Below, piece by piece: positions 24,134 through 31,058 of a stretch of 64,000 bases of DNA (position 1 is its first letter; every line of letters begins with the position of its first letter). The DNA comes from Cerasibacillus sp036516575. Its GTDB lineage: Bacteria; Bacillota; Bacilli; Bacillales; Amphibacillaceae. A program made the translations under genes and the position numbers. The stretch is from positions 214,343-278,342 of the forward strand of contig NZ_DATBTY010000073.1 in assembly GCF_036516575.1 (NCBI RefSeq). The letters are read 5' to 3'. Under the pieces are notes generated by a model that saw only the letters and a program-made list of their open reading frames with translations, ran no database searches and had not been told where the DNA came from.

Positions 24134-24463
24134 ATGTCAAAAGAGTCAATAATAATCACGGTTTATGGTGCTAAACAAATTTGTGCTAGTTGTGTCGGTG
24201 CCCCTGGGTCAAAAGATACGTATGAATGGTTACAAGCAGCCATTGGTAGGAAATATATTGATGATCATATTTCTTACGAATATATTGATATTGATTCACC
24301 ACCAGCCGAAGAAAAGCATGAGCAATTTGTACAGCGTATTTTTGATGAAGATTTATTTTATCCAATTGTTATGGTTAATGATGAACTTGTAGCAGAGGGG
24401 ATTCCACGGTTAAAAACAATCTATGCGGCTTTGGATAAACACGGTGTGGCATTACAGTCTTAG
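24134..24463 (+). CDS. yuzD: DUF1462 protein YuzD
   Basis: A 109-residue protein of the YuzD family with a thioredoxin-like fold: IIITVYGAKQICASCVGAPG has a CxxC pair, and DDHISYEYIDID and YPIVMVNDELVAEGIPRL are the glutaredoxin-like strands and cis-Pro region. Start at ATG 24134 after GGGAGGG seven bases upstream; the reading from 24113 includes that site. In B. subtilis it neighbours yutI. A role in thiol or Fe-S handling is suggested by CxxC and context, but is not established. Confidence 0.87.
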   Translation: MSKESIIITVYGAKQICASCVGAPGSKDTYEWLQAAIGRKYIDDHISYEYIDIDSPPAEEKHEQFVQRIFDEDLFYPIVMVNDELVAEGIPRLKTIYAALDKHGVALQS

Positions 24464-24551
24464 CGAAGTGTAATATTTGAAGGTCATTCAATGGATTTGT
24501 ATAATTGATAGTGAGTTATAATATATGAGTGTTAAATAAGGAGGCAGTGAA

Positions 24552-24908
24552 ATGGTCATAACACTAACTGATCAAGCGAGCCTACAGATCAAAGAAATGA
24601 TGAAAGAAGAGGAGAGCTCTGTTCACTTTCGTTTTGGAATCCAAGGTGGTGGCTGCAGTGGTCTTTCTTACTCTCTTGGTTTCGAGGAGAACGTGAATGA
24701 AGAACTAGATCATGTAGAAGAAATAAACGGCATTTCAGTCGTTATTTTTAAACAAGATATTCCAATTATTGAAGGAACAACAATTGATTATAAACAAAAC
24801 ATGATGGGCGGCGGATTTACGATCGATAATCCGAATGCAATCGTCTCATGTGGCTGTGGTTCTTCATTCCGTGCTAAGGAATATGAAGGCACACCTGAAT
24901 CATGCTAA
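24552..24908 (+). CDS. yutM: A-type iron-sulfur carrier (IscA/ErpA family, YutM)
   Basis: A 118-residue HesB/IscA-type protein. The three conserved cysteines are present: C35 in GGGCSGLSY and C100/C102 in SCGCGSSF, so it can bind an iron-sulfur cluster and deliver it to apo-enzymes. ATG at 24552 with AAGGAGG eight bases upstream. The extra C-terminal tail (ESC) adds a fourth cysteine. It is transcribed alone after yuzD and is the counterpart of YutM in B. subtilis. Confidence 0.92.
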   Translation: MVITLTDQASLQIKEMMKEEESSVHFRFGIQGGGCSGLSYSLGFEENVNEELDHVEEINGISVVIFKQDIPIIEGTTIDYKQNMMGGGFTIDNPNAIVSCGCGSSFRAKEYEGTPESC

Positions 24909-24969
24909 ATCTGTGTAATAGAAAATAAAATATATTTTATAACAAATAATAAAAAAAAATCACGGACAA

Positions 24970-25103
24970 ATTGACTCTGTCAAGTAGACAGTGGAAAGAA
25001 TAATGAATAACTTAACCGGCTTTAGCTCTGTATTAAAGTGAGCTAGGCCGCTTTTCTTTTTTGACAACATTTTCATGATAATGATAAAAGTAAATATATT
25101 AAT
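24970..25103 (+). mobile_element. Relic of an IS3-family (IS150-type) end, copy A
   Basis: Begins with TTGACTCTGTCAAGTAGACAGT, given in part as GTCAAGTAGACAG, which resembles IS150-group terminal repeats (consensus like TGACCC..AAGTAGACAG). It then has a GCTTTAG..GAGCTAGGCCGCTTTT stretch and an AAAGTAAATATATT stretch also found in copy B. No transposase reading frame remains. Confidence 0.55.
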
Positions 25104-25260
25104 AATTATTATGGAGTATCATTGGCCATATGCTAAGGTTTTATATTCTTGAAGTGTTCAAATGTATATAAGTCAATGGCATTATCTGAGATTAACGCGT
25201 CTTGAAGTGTTTAATGGTACACATCGTTAGTAAAGATAGCCAAAACACCCTCGCATTAGA

Positions 25261-25393
25261 GAGTGAACTGATCTCTGGAAAGTAGACAGCAGAAATTATA
25301 AAAAGGTTTAGGCGGCTTTAATTCAATAGGGCTAAGGCCGTTTAGTCTTTCTAGATATCTTTCACAGAAAGTAAATATATTCATCAATTGCCT
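25261..25393 (+). mobile_element. Relic of an IS3-family (IS150-type) end, copy B
   Basis: Opens with TGAACTGATCTCTGGAAAG then TAGACAG, which fits the IS3-family terminal repeat better than copy A does. Downstream GGCGGCTTTAATTC, GGGCTAAGGCCGTTTAG and AAAGTAAATATATT repeat copy A in order, 281-298 bp away. It lacks a transposase gene. Together the two copies look like decayed or MITE-like ends. Confidence 0.6.
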
Positions 25394-25416
25394 TTGAGTG
25401 TTCCCCAATTGTATAT

Positions 25417-25475
25417 AAAAAAATCCCCTTAAGGAAAACAGAAGTTTGATTTTTTAATCTGTCTGCCTTAAAGGG
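25417..25475 (-). terminator. Probable terminator of yumC
   Basis: Arms CCCCTTAAGG (25425-25434) and CCTTAAAGGG (25466-25475), one bulge, with a T-rich tract on the minus strand (A7 at 25417-25423). It lies about 155 bases past the yumC stop. Confidence 0.6.
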
Positions 25476-25629
25476 AACATATTAGAAAAAGGAATGATTT
25501 GTTTTTAAGTCATTATTAAGTTGCTTTCTTTTTATACTAAATTATACTAAACGATACTTCTAAATACTGTTGTTCGTTTCAGTGAAATATGATGTATCAA
25601 TCTGGACGCAAGGCTAAATTTTCCTTCGT

Positions 25630-26616
25630 TTAAAACATACTCGTTGAATGCCTTGGTTGTATTCGCGCTTTAGGATTAATATATTGCATCGCATTATTGA
25701 CTGCAGTTGGACCTTCACCAAACCCTGTTGCAATTAATTTTACTTTTCCAGGGAAGGTGGTAATATCTCCGGCTGCATAAATACCTGGAATATTTGTTTC
25801 CATTTTCGTATTAACAACGATGCTATTACGTTCGATTTCTAAGCCCCAATCTTTAATTGGCCCCAAACTTGAGACGAATCCGTAATTACAAAGAACATCG
25901 TCAACAGGAAGTTCAATCTCCCGTTCGCCTCTCACTTCTTGTAAAACAATCTTTTCAATCTTATTAGACCCAATGATATCCTTAGCTGCAAAAGGTGTTA
26001 ATATATCAACAGATGATTGTTTTAACTGTTCGACACTATGCTCATGTGCTCTAAATTGATCACGTCTGTGAACAAGTGTCACTTTTTTAGCGATTGGTTC
26101 AAGCATAAGTGCCCAGTCTACAGCAGAATCTCCACCACCGAGGAGGACAATTTCTTTATCTTTGAATTGATTCATATCTTTAACATAATAATGTAAATTG
26201 ACACCTTCAAATCCTTCACTATCACCGATGTTTAAGCGACGTGGTTGGAAAGCACCGTTTCCAGCTGTGATGATTATGGTCTTAGTGTAGTGTGATTCAC
26301 CAGTGTGAGATGTTAATTTAAATGTATCATCTTCTAAACGTTCGACCGTTTCAATCGATTGTCCTAAGACGATTGTCGGGTCGAACAGTTTAAGCTGTTC
26401 TTCAAGCTGGTCAATTAAATCTTGAGCACGAATCTTCGGATAGGCCGGGACATCGTAAATATATTTTTCTGGATAGAGTGCCGTTAGTTGCCCACCGATA
26501 TGTGGTAAACTTTCAATTATTTTAACACTGGCCTGCCGCATTCCGCCGTAAAAAGCTGTAAATAAACCAGCTGGACCAGCTCCGATAATGGTTATATCAT
26601 AAACCTTGTTTGACAA
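25630..26616 (-). CDS. yumC: Ferredoxin/flavodoxin-NADP+ reductase, thioredoxin-reductase-like (YumC)
   Basis: A 328-residue FAD enzyme that moves electrons between NADPH and ferredoxin or flavodoxin. The FAD-binding GAGPAGLFTAFYGGMR motif is at the N-terminus, the NADPH-binding LLGGGDSAVDWAL at about 155, and the FAD-closing YAAGDITTFPGKVKLIATGFGE at about 280. It lacks the redox-active CxxC of thioredoxin reductase, and its C-terminal extension (RHSTSMF) is typical of YumC. ATG at 26616 with AGGAGGA upstream. Single gene with promoter region 26617-26845 shared with the divergent yuiB. Confidence 0.92.
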   Translation of the reverse strand: MSNKVYDITIIGAGPAGLFTAFYGGMRQASVKIIESLPHIGGQLTALYPEKYIYDVPAYPKIRAQDLIDQLEEQLKLFDPTIVLGQSIETVERLEDDTFKLTSHTGESHYTKTIIITAGNGAFQPRRLNIGDSEGFEGVNLHYYVKDMNQFKDKEIVLLGGGDSAVDWALMLEPIAKKVTLVHRRDQFRAHEHSVEQLKQSSVDILTPFAAKDIIGSNKIEKIVLQEVRGEREIELPVDDVLCNYGFVSSLGPIKDWGLEIERNSIVVNTKMETNIPGIYAAGDITTFPGKVKLIATGFGEGPTAVNNAMQYINPKARIQPRHSTSMF

Positions 26617-26863
26617 CGTGTTTCCTCCTATTCGTACATTTAAGCATAAATGCTTGTTTGTTTTCTTGTGTGACTTTCCTTAGGGACGGAAGGAAAGGAA
26701 TATATTTAAGAATGAAATCATTATTATCGTATCATAAATTAAAAAAAATAGGGAAATGAAGCGGCTTCGTATTGGGACTTAAATGCATTATCTTTCATTT
26801 TTTGTTTGTATAGTATAAAATGAACGTTGTAAAAGAGAACTTAAATTGAAGGGGAATAGAACG

Positions 26864-27175
26864 TTGATACAATTGATTGTTGCAGTATTACTATATTTTG
26901 TCATCTTCTTTGGTATTGCTTTTATACTAAATATGTTGCTTCGTCGTACATGGCTGATGAGTATTCTTTATCCTGTCATTATGGTTATGATGCTTGATGG
27001 TATACCAACGACACGGTATTTTACAGCACCTTCAGAAGCATTCGCACATACATATGACAAATTGACAAATTTATATCTCATGGATTATGTGACGTTTCTC
27101 GCTGGTTTTTTAGGAACGATTGTATCTGGCATTGTGATTAAGCTGTTAAGAAAAAGTGGTTATCAGATGTTTTAA
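26864..27175 (+). CDS. yuiB: Conserved membrane protein YuiB
   Basis: A 103-residue protein with three hydrophobic segments (residues 1-24, 27-45 and 75-95). Sequence MIQLIVAVLLYFVIFFGIAF and NMLLRRTWLMSILYPVIMV follow the YuiB pattern. The start is TTG 26864 because AAGGGG is then nine bases upstream; the TTG at 26846 would precede that site. It sits directly before yuiC as in B. subtilis. Function is unknown. Confidence 0.85.
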   Translation: MIQLIVAVLLYFVIFFGIAFILNMLLRRTWLMSILYPVIMVMMLDGIPTTRYFTAPSEAFAHTYDKLTNLYLMDYVTFLAGFLGTIVSGIVIKLLRKSGYQMF

Positions 27176-27244
27176 TAAAAATATAGCTATGATGAATAAA
27201 AGTTGCTGAATTGGACATGCTGACATTCTGAAAGGGTGTTGACA

Positions 27245-27916
27245 TTGAAAATGAGCAACTTTTTTAAATGGTTAGGTTTAAGTATTCTCTTTGTCTATGC
27301 ATTAGTAACGACATTTAGTAGTATATCAAATGTGACTATGTCAGAGCTTTATTCATTCATTAGTAATGGTGCACATGTTTTTAATGTAGATGAAAGAGAG
27401 GTATCCTTACAGCCAAAAGCGTTAAAAAAACTTAATGCACATACACGTTATATTTCTAGTGAGGAAATTGTCGGACCTGAAACATTAGAAGAAGTGATGA
27501 AAATGTCGCAGTACCCGAAAGCTTCCGTCGTTGCTACGGGCTATACAGCGGGCTATGAATCAACTGGTAAAAATCCAGGCCATCCGGGGTATGGTATTAC
27601 ATTCTCCGGAGTTAAAGTCAAGCGAGATTTATATTCTACGATTGCTGCTGACTTATCAATCTATCCGATAGGAACGATTATGTACATTCCTGATTATGGA
27701 TATGGAGTCGTGGCTGATAAGGGTGGAGCCATTAAAGGAAATAAAATTGATTTATACTATGAGACAGTAGAAGATGTGTATAGCCAATGGGGTAAGCGTG
27801 AAATCGACGTATACATTATTCAGCAGGGTGACGGAACATTGTCAGAAGCTGATTTGAAAGTATTAAATGAAAATGAGGCATTACAAGTTTTTAGAGAGCA
27901 AATGATTAAAAAATAG
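27245..27916 (+). CDS. yuiC: 3D-domain secreted protein YuiC (resuscitation/stationary-phase type)
   Basis: A 223-residue protein with an N-terminal membrane anchor or signal (about 5-25) and a C-terminal 3D domain named for three Asp residues, related to MltA/RlpA-type wall hydrolases. The Asp-bearing motifs are TIAADLSIYPIGTIMYIPDYG, VVADKGGAIKGNKIDLYY and the stretch VVATGYTAGYES at its start. B. subtilis YuiC is one of the stationary-phase survival (Sps) proteins that cleave muropeptides. Start placed at TTG 27245, eight bases after AAAGGG. It follows yuiB by 69 bases and is followed by the 52-bp repeat array. Confidence 0.88.
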   Translation: MKMSNFFKWLGLSILFVYALVTTFSSISNVTMSELYSFISNGAHVFNVDEREVSLQPKALKKLNAHTRYISSEEIVGPETLEEVMKMSQYPKASVVATGYTAGYESTGKNPGHPGYGITFSGVKVKRDLYSTIAADLSIYPIGTIMYIPDYGYGVVADKGGAIKGNKIDLYYETVEDVYSQWGKREIDVYIIQQGDGTLSEADLKVLNENEALQVFREQMIKK

Positions 27917-28018
27917 ATTGATGTATATATGCTAGAAAGAATTCAAACAAGGGATGTCTTATTGCCTTTTCTATTATCTGTTAACACGATCTCTTACGAA
28001 GAGGAATCGTAGCAAGAG

Positions 28019-28362
28019 AACGCATTGGAGCGTTAACGTAGCCTCTCGAGATGAAAACTCATGATGAGAGAACGCATTGGAGCGTTAACGTAGCCTCTCG
28101 AGATGAAAACTCATGATGAGAGAACGCATTGAAGCTTTAACATAGCCTCTCGCGGCGAAAATTCACGCTGAGACAACGCATTGGAGCTTCAACATAGCCA
28201 CTCGAGATGAAAATTCACGCTGAGAGAACGCATTGGAGCGTCAACATAGCCTCTCGCGATGAAAACTCATGATGAGACAACGCATTGGAGCTTCAACGTA
28301 GCCTCCTGCGGCGAAAACTCATGATGAGGCAATGCATTGAATCGTCAATGCATCCTCGTGTG
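28019..28362. repeat. Tandem array of 52-bp repeats (7 units)
   Basis: The marker AACGCATT starts at 28019, 28071, 28123, 28175, 28227 and 28279, with a degenerate AATGCATT at 28331: an exact 52-bp period. The units vary in a pair of positions (GAGCGTTAAC, GAGCTTCAAC, GAAGCTTTAAC) and in the tail (ATGAAAACTCATGATGAG or GCGAAAATTCACGCTGAG). Each contains further small inverted repeats (CTCTC..GAGAG). A decayed partial unit precedes the first. There are no spacers. It lies between yuiC and deoD. Confidence 0.92.
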
Positions 28363-28397
28363 TGACAAAAAAAAGCTAAGATATCGCATTCTATAAG

Positions 28398-28435
28398 AAA
28401 CAGCGGAGAAAACTGAAATGTTTTCTCCGCTGTTT
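28398..28435. terminator. Strong hairpin terminator between repeat array and deoD
   Basis: Perfect 16-bp inverted repeat (28398-28413 and 28420-28435, loop TGAAAT). Serves the convergent yuiC and deoD. Plus-strand tail TCATTT is only moderately T-rich. Confidence 0.85.
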
Positions 28436-28464
28436 CATTTAGAGGATTTTTAGCTAGCCTCCAA

Positions 28465-29172
28465 CTATTTAATGATTGTTTCTAGAGCAATTTCCATCAT
28501 ATCATGGAAGGATGTTTGTCTCTCTTCCGCTGTTGTCTCTTCTCCTGTAATGATATGATCTGAAACCGTTAAAATGGATAATGCTTGACGATTAAATTTC
28601 GCTGCTAGTGTATAAAGGGCAGATGTTTCCATTTCAACTGCTAACACATTGTATGTCGCTAACAGTTCGTTTAATTCTTTCGCGTTATCACGATAGAAAG
28701 AATCGCTTGTGAAGACATTACCAACTTGGACATTTAGTCCTTTTTCTTTTGTTGTATCATAAGCGTTTTTTAATAAATCAAAATTTGCAAGCGGTGCGTA
28801 ATCAACACCATTAAAAATGAGTTTGTTTACTTGGGAATCGGTTGTTGCGCCTTGTGCAAGAATGACATCCCTTACTTGTATGTTTTCTTTAATTGCACCA
28901 CATGTTCCGACACGCATAAGCTTTTTAACGTCATAGCTCTGAATCAATTCGTTAACGTAAATAGAAATGGAAGGGACGCCCATCCCTGTTCCTTGGACAG
29001 AAACGCGCTCACCCTTATACGTTCCGGTAAATCCAAGCATGCCTCTAACATCGTTATATTGTTTAATATTCTCTAAATAAGTTTCAGCAATATATTTTGC
29101 TCGAAGTGGATCCCCTGGTAATAAGATTTTATCAGCGATTTCACCTTGGTTTGCACCAATATGTACACTCAT
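28465..29172 (-). CDS. deoD: Purine-nucleoside phosphorylase DeoD
   Basis: A 235-residue trimeric/hexameric type purine nucleoside phosphorylase (PNP_UDP_1), phosphorolytic cleavage of (deoxy)purine nucleosides to base and ribose-1-phosphate. Family motifs: MSVHIGANQGEIADKILLPGDPLRA (phosphate site, in part GDPLRAKYIAE), GTGMGVPSISIYVNEL, MRVGTCGAI, the ribose-site VEMETSALY and TVSDHI with the catalytic Asp. Length 235 matches DeoD (bacterial high-mass type) rather than PupG. ATG at 29172 with AGGAGGCA upstream. Cytoplasmic. Confidence 0.95.
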   Translation of the reverse strand: MSVHIGANQGEIADKILLPGDPLRAKYIAETYLENIKQYNDVRGMLGFTGTYKGERVSVQGTGMGVPSISIYVNELIQSYDVKKLMRVGTCGAIKENIQVRDVILAQGATTDSQVNKLIFNGVDYAPLANFDLLKNAYDTTKEKGLNVQVGNVFTSDSFYRDNAKELNELLATYNVLAVEMETSALYTLAAKFNRQALSILTVSDHIITGEETTAEERQTSFHDMMEIALETIIK

Positions 29173-29388
29173 TTGCCTGCCTCCTTAATCTTCTTTATCT
29201 CAAGTAAAACGTTATCATAGTTTGCAGGGAAAACAAAGTATATTCCACAAAAAATTAATCTTTAATAAAAAGTCACTTATGATGGTTAATTTCATGTGTC
29301 AGATAGTATATAATAAAGTTATGCGATTGAATACATATAAAAATAATCGTAATCAAAATAGATGATTTTAAGAAAGGAAGTTATAGGG

Positions 29389-29652
29389 ATGAAAGAACAA
29401 ACATTTCATATTACAGCTGAAACAGGTGTCCATGCACGCCCAGCTACATTACTTGTTAACAAAGCAGGCCAATATGAATCTGAATTGGAAATCGAGTATA
29501 AAGATAAAAAGGTTAATCTTAAATCAATTATGGGCGTTATGTCTTTAGGTATTCCAAAAGGTTCCGACATTAAAGTGATTGCGAATGGTTCAGATGAGGA
29601 AGAGGCAATCAAGGGAATCGAAGAAGTTATTAAAGAGCATTTAGGAAAATGA
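29389..29652 (+). CDS. ptsH: HPr phosphocarrier protein
   Basis: An 87-residue HPr with both phosphorylation sites: His15 in GVHARPATLL, the PEP-dependent site used for sugar transport, and Ser46 in NLKSIMGVMSLG, the HPr-kinase site used for carbon catabolite control. Start at ATG 29389 with AAGAAAGGAAG upstream; the reading from 29362 covers that site. Presence of His15 argues against Crh. It stands alone, not next to ptsI, and a terminator follows its stop codon. A similar solitary HPr may coexist with the operon copy; whether another ptsH exists cannot be seen here. Confidence 0.88.
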   Translation: MKEQTFHITAETGVHARPATLLVNKAGQYESELEIEYKDKKVNLKSIMGVMSLGIPKGSDIKVIANGSDEEEAIKGIEEVIKEHLGK

Positions 29653-29681
29653 AGCTAGAGGCCTTTGCCTCTAGCTTTTGC
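29652..29681. terminator. Hairpin between HPr and kapB
   Basis: Eleven-bp stem AAGCTAGAGGC/GCCTCTAGCTT (29652-29662 and 29667-29677, four-base loop) followed by TTGC. Overlaps the HPr stop and sits before the convergent kapB end. Confidence 0.75.
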
Positions 29682-29682
29682 A

Positions 29683-30072
29683 TTAGTAGTAAATATGATA
29701 ATAATTTTTTTCAAGGCTTTCAATATTTTTTAATGCCTTTTTATTATATGCCGTGTCTTCCTTCATTAATTTTTCCTTAATCATTTTTACCGCTTGTTTT
29801 AATGATTCGCCATAGTTTGGTACTTCTTCCGAAAAAGCATGGACCGCAGGCTTTTTAATGTTCGCCTTTTCGCGATAGGCGAGTGCTTTTCGTTCATGGA
29901 AAAATACATCATCCACTTGGAACGGATTATGAATATCACCTTGCATTGGATGTTTGTGTACAGCTAGTACCTCAATAAGGTAACGATCGCCACGGTCTTC
30001 AACAATTTTACCGATATAAGTACCTGAGTTATAATGTGCACGGACGAAATCACCAGTCTGAAATGATGCCAT
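29683..30072 (-). CDS. kapB: Kinase-associated protein KapB
   Basis: A 129-residue protein matching KapB, which in B. subtilis is needed for the sporulation kinase KinB to feed phosphate into the phosphorelay. The N-terminal half is a small beta barrel (ASFQTGDFVRAHYNSGTYIGKI, DRYLIEVLAVHKHPMQGDIHNP); the C-terminal half is a charged helix. Start set at ATG 30072 with GGGAGG eight bases upstream; an ATG three bases earlier is equally possible. No lipobox is visible. No kinB lies in the window, unlike the kinB-kapB operon of B. subtilis. Confidence 0.85.
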   Translation of the reverse strand: MASFQTGDFVRAHYNSGTYIGKIVEDRGDRYLIEVLAVHKHPMQGDIHNPFQVDDVFFHERKALAYREKANIKKPAVHAFSEEVPNYGESLKQAVKMIKEKLMKEDTAYNKKALKNIESLEKNYYHIYY

Positions 30073-30175
30073 CATATCAACCTCCCTTATCCATTGTGGC
30101 AAAAATCATGATAATAATCGAGTGAAAAGCAGTTGTTATTTTGATATAATCAATTTAGAAGGAAGTGATTTAGCA

Positions 30176-30370
30176 ATGATGGAATTTCTTTACTTTCCTA
30201 ATGATAAGTCGGAGTACATTCCAGCTATTATTACATTCGTTGTTTTTTTAATCGGTGCCATTGTGACGACACTCTATTTTATTAAAAAATCACGAAAAGA
30301 AGAAAAAGATTTTGATGAACAATATATGCGAGTCACTATTGAAAAAGATGAACAAACTTCAAAAAAATGA
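30176..30370 (+). CDS. Small single-span membrane protein
   Basis: A 64-residue protein with ATG at 30176 after GAAGGAAGTGA. One hydrophobic helix (about residues 15-35: IPAIITFVVFLIGAIVTTLYFI) is followed by a charged cytoplasmic tail rich in Lys/Glu. Reading from 30122 would add an unlikely N-terminus. I do not recognise a family. It is divergent from kapB and ends in a terminator. Confidence 0.65.
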   Translation: MMEFLYFPNDKSEYIPAIITFVVFLIGAIVTTLYFIKKSRKEEKDFDEQYMRVTIEKDEQTSKK

Positions 30371-30397
30371 TTCCATCTTGGAATCATTTTTTATTTT
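30362..30397 (+). terminator. Terminator after the small membrane protein gene
   Basis: Thirteen-bp perfect inverted repeat (30362-30374 and 30380-30392) with a T-rich tail; the stem overlaps the stop codon. Confidence 0.85.
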
Positions 30398-30437
30398 TAG
30401 GTGAAACTAAAATAAAACAGATGAAAGGGAGCTTACT

Positions 30438-31013
30438 ATGCGTTTCATCGTTTTATTTGTAATTGGTTTTCTTACTGCTTGCTCACCCTCAATATCGTCA
30501 ATAGATGTTGATATGTACAATGCTTCTGGTGATTATATGGGCAAAGTGATGTTATCAGAAGGTGAAGAAGGCGTTCTAATTAAACTGAAGGTAGAAGGCT
30601 TTACACCTGGTTTCCATGGGATACATATTCATGAATTTCCAAAGTGTGATGGTCCCGACTTTAAATCAGCGGGAAATCATTTAAATCCAGAAGGAAAGAA
30701 GCATGGTTTATTACATCCCGATGGTTCTCATCTTGGTGATTTACCTAATGTTGAGGCAGACGGATCTGGTTTGATTGATACGGAGGTCACACTAAGTGGT
30801 GCCACGTTAAAAGAAGGAAAAACATCGTTGTTAAAGGGTGAAGGTACATCATTAATAATTACTGAAGGAGAAGACGATGGCATGACACAGCCAAGCGGTG
30901 AATCAGGGGCGAGACTTGTTTGTGGAAAAATTATCCATCCTAAACACCAATCACCAGGGGAGTCACCATCTGACCCGACCGAAGAAGGGAAGACCGAGAA
31001 GAAAGATGAATAA
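30438..31013 (+). CDS. sodC: Cu/Zn superoxide dismutase-like lipoprotein with altered copper site
   Basis: A 191-residue SodC/YojM-type lipoprotein with signal MRFIVLFVIGFLTAC (lipobox LTAC, Cys15). The superoxide dismutase domain keeps H63 and H65 (IHIHE), bridging H81 (GNHLNP), H89 (KHGL), H98 and D101 (SHLGD), the C70/C162 disulfide pair and the active-site Arg159. The fourth copper ligand, the His of the usual HE motif before EGEDD, is Thr142 in this protein (LIITEGEDD). Zinc ligands are complete. B. subtilis YojM is known as a homologue lacking copper ligands. Dismutase activity is therefore doubtful; a Zn-binding surface protein is possible. Confidence 0.85.
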   Translation: MRFIVLFVIGFLTACSPSISSIDVDMYNASGDYMGKVMLSEGEEGVLIKLKVEGFTPGFHGIHIHEFPKCDGPDFKSAGNHLNPEGKKHGLLHPDGSHLGDLPNVEADGSGLIDTEVTLSGATLKEGKTSLLKGEGTSLIITEGEDDGMTQPSGESGARLVCGKIIHPKHQSPGESPSDPTEEGKTEKKDE

Positions 31014-31047
31014 AGCGAAACAAATCGTTAGCTGATTTGCTTCGCTT
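31013..31047. terminator. Hairpin between sodC-like gene and patB
   Basis: AAGCGAAACAAATC (31013-31026) and GATTTGCTTCGCTT (31034-31047) pair with one A-C mismatch; loop GTTAGCT. Between convergent genes. Confidence 0.7.
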
Positions 31048-31058
31048 AAAAGAACAGG

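Noticed and set aside
28019..28362. CRISPR array or coding tandem repeat
   Set aside because: No spacers; the 52-bp period is not a multiple of three and all frames are broken by stops.
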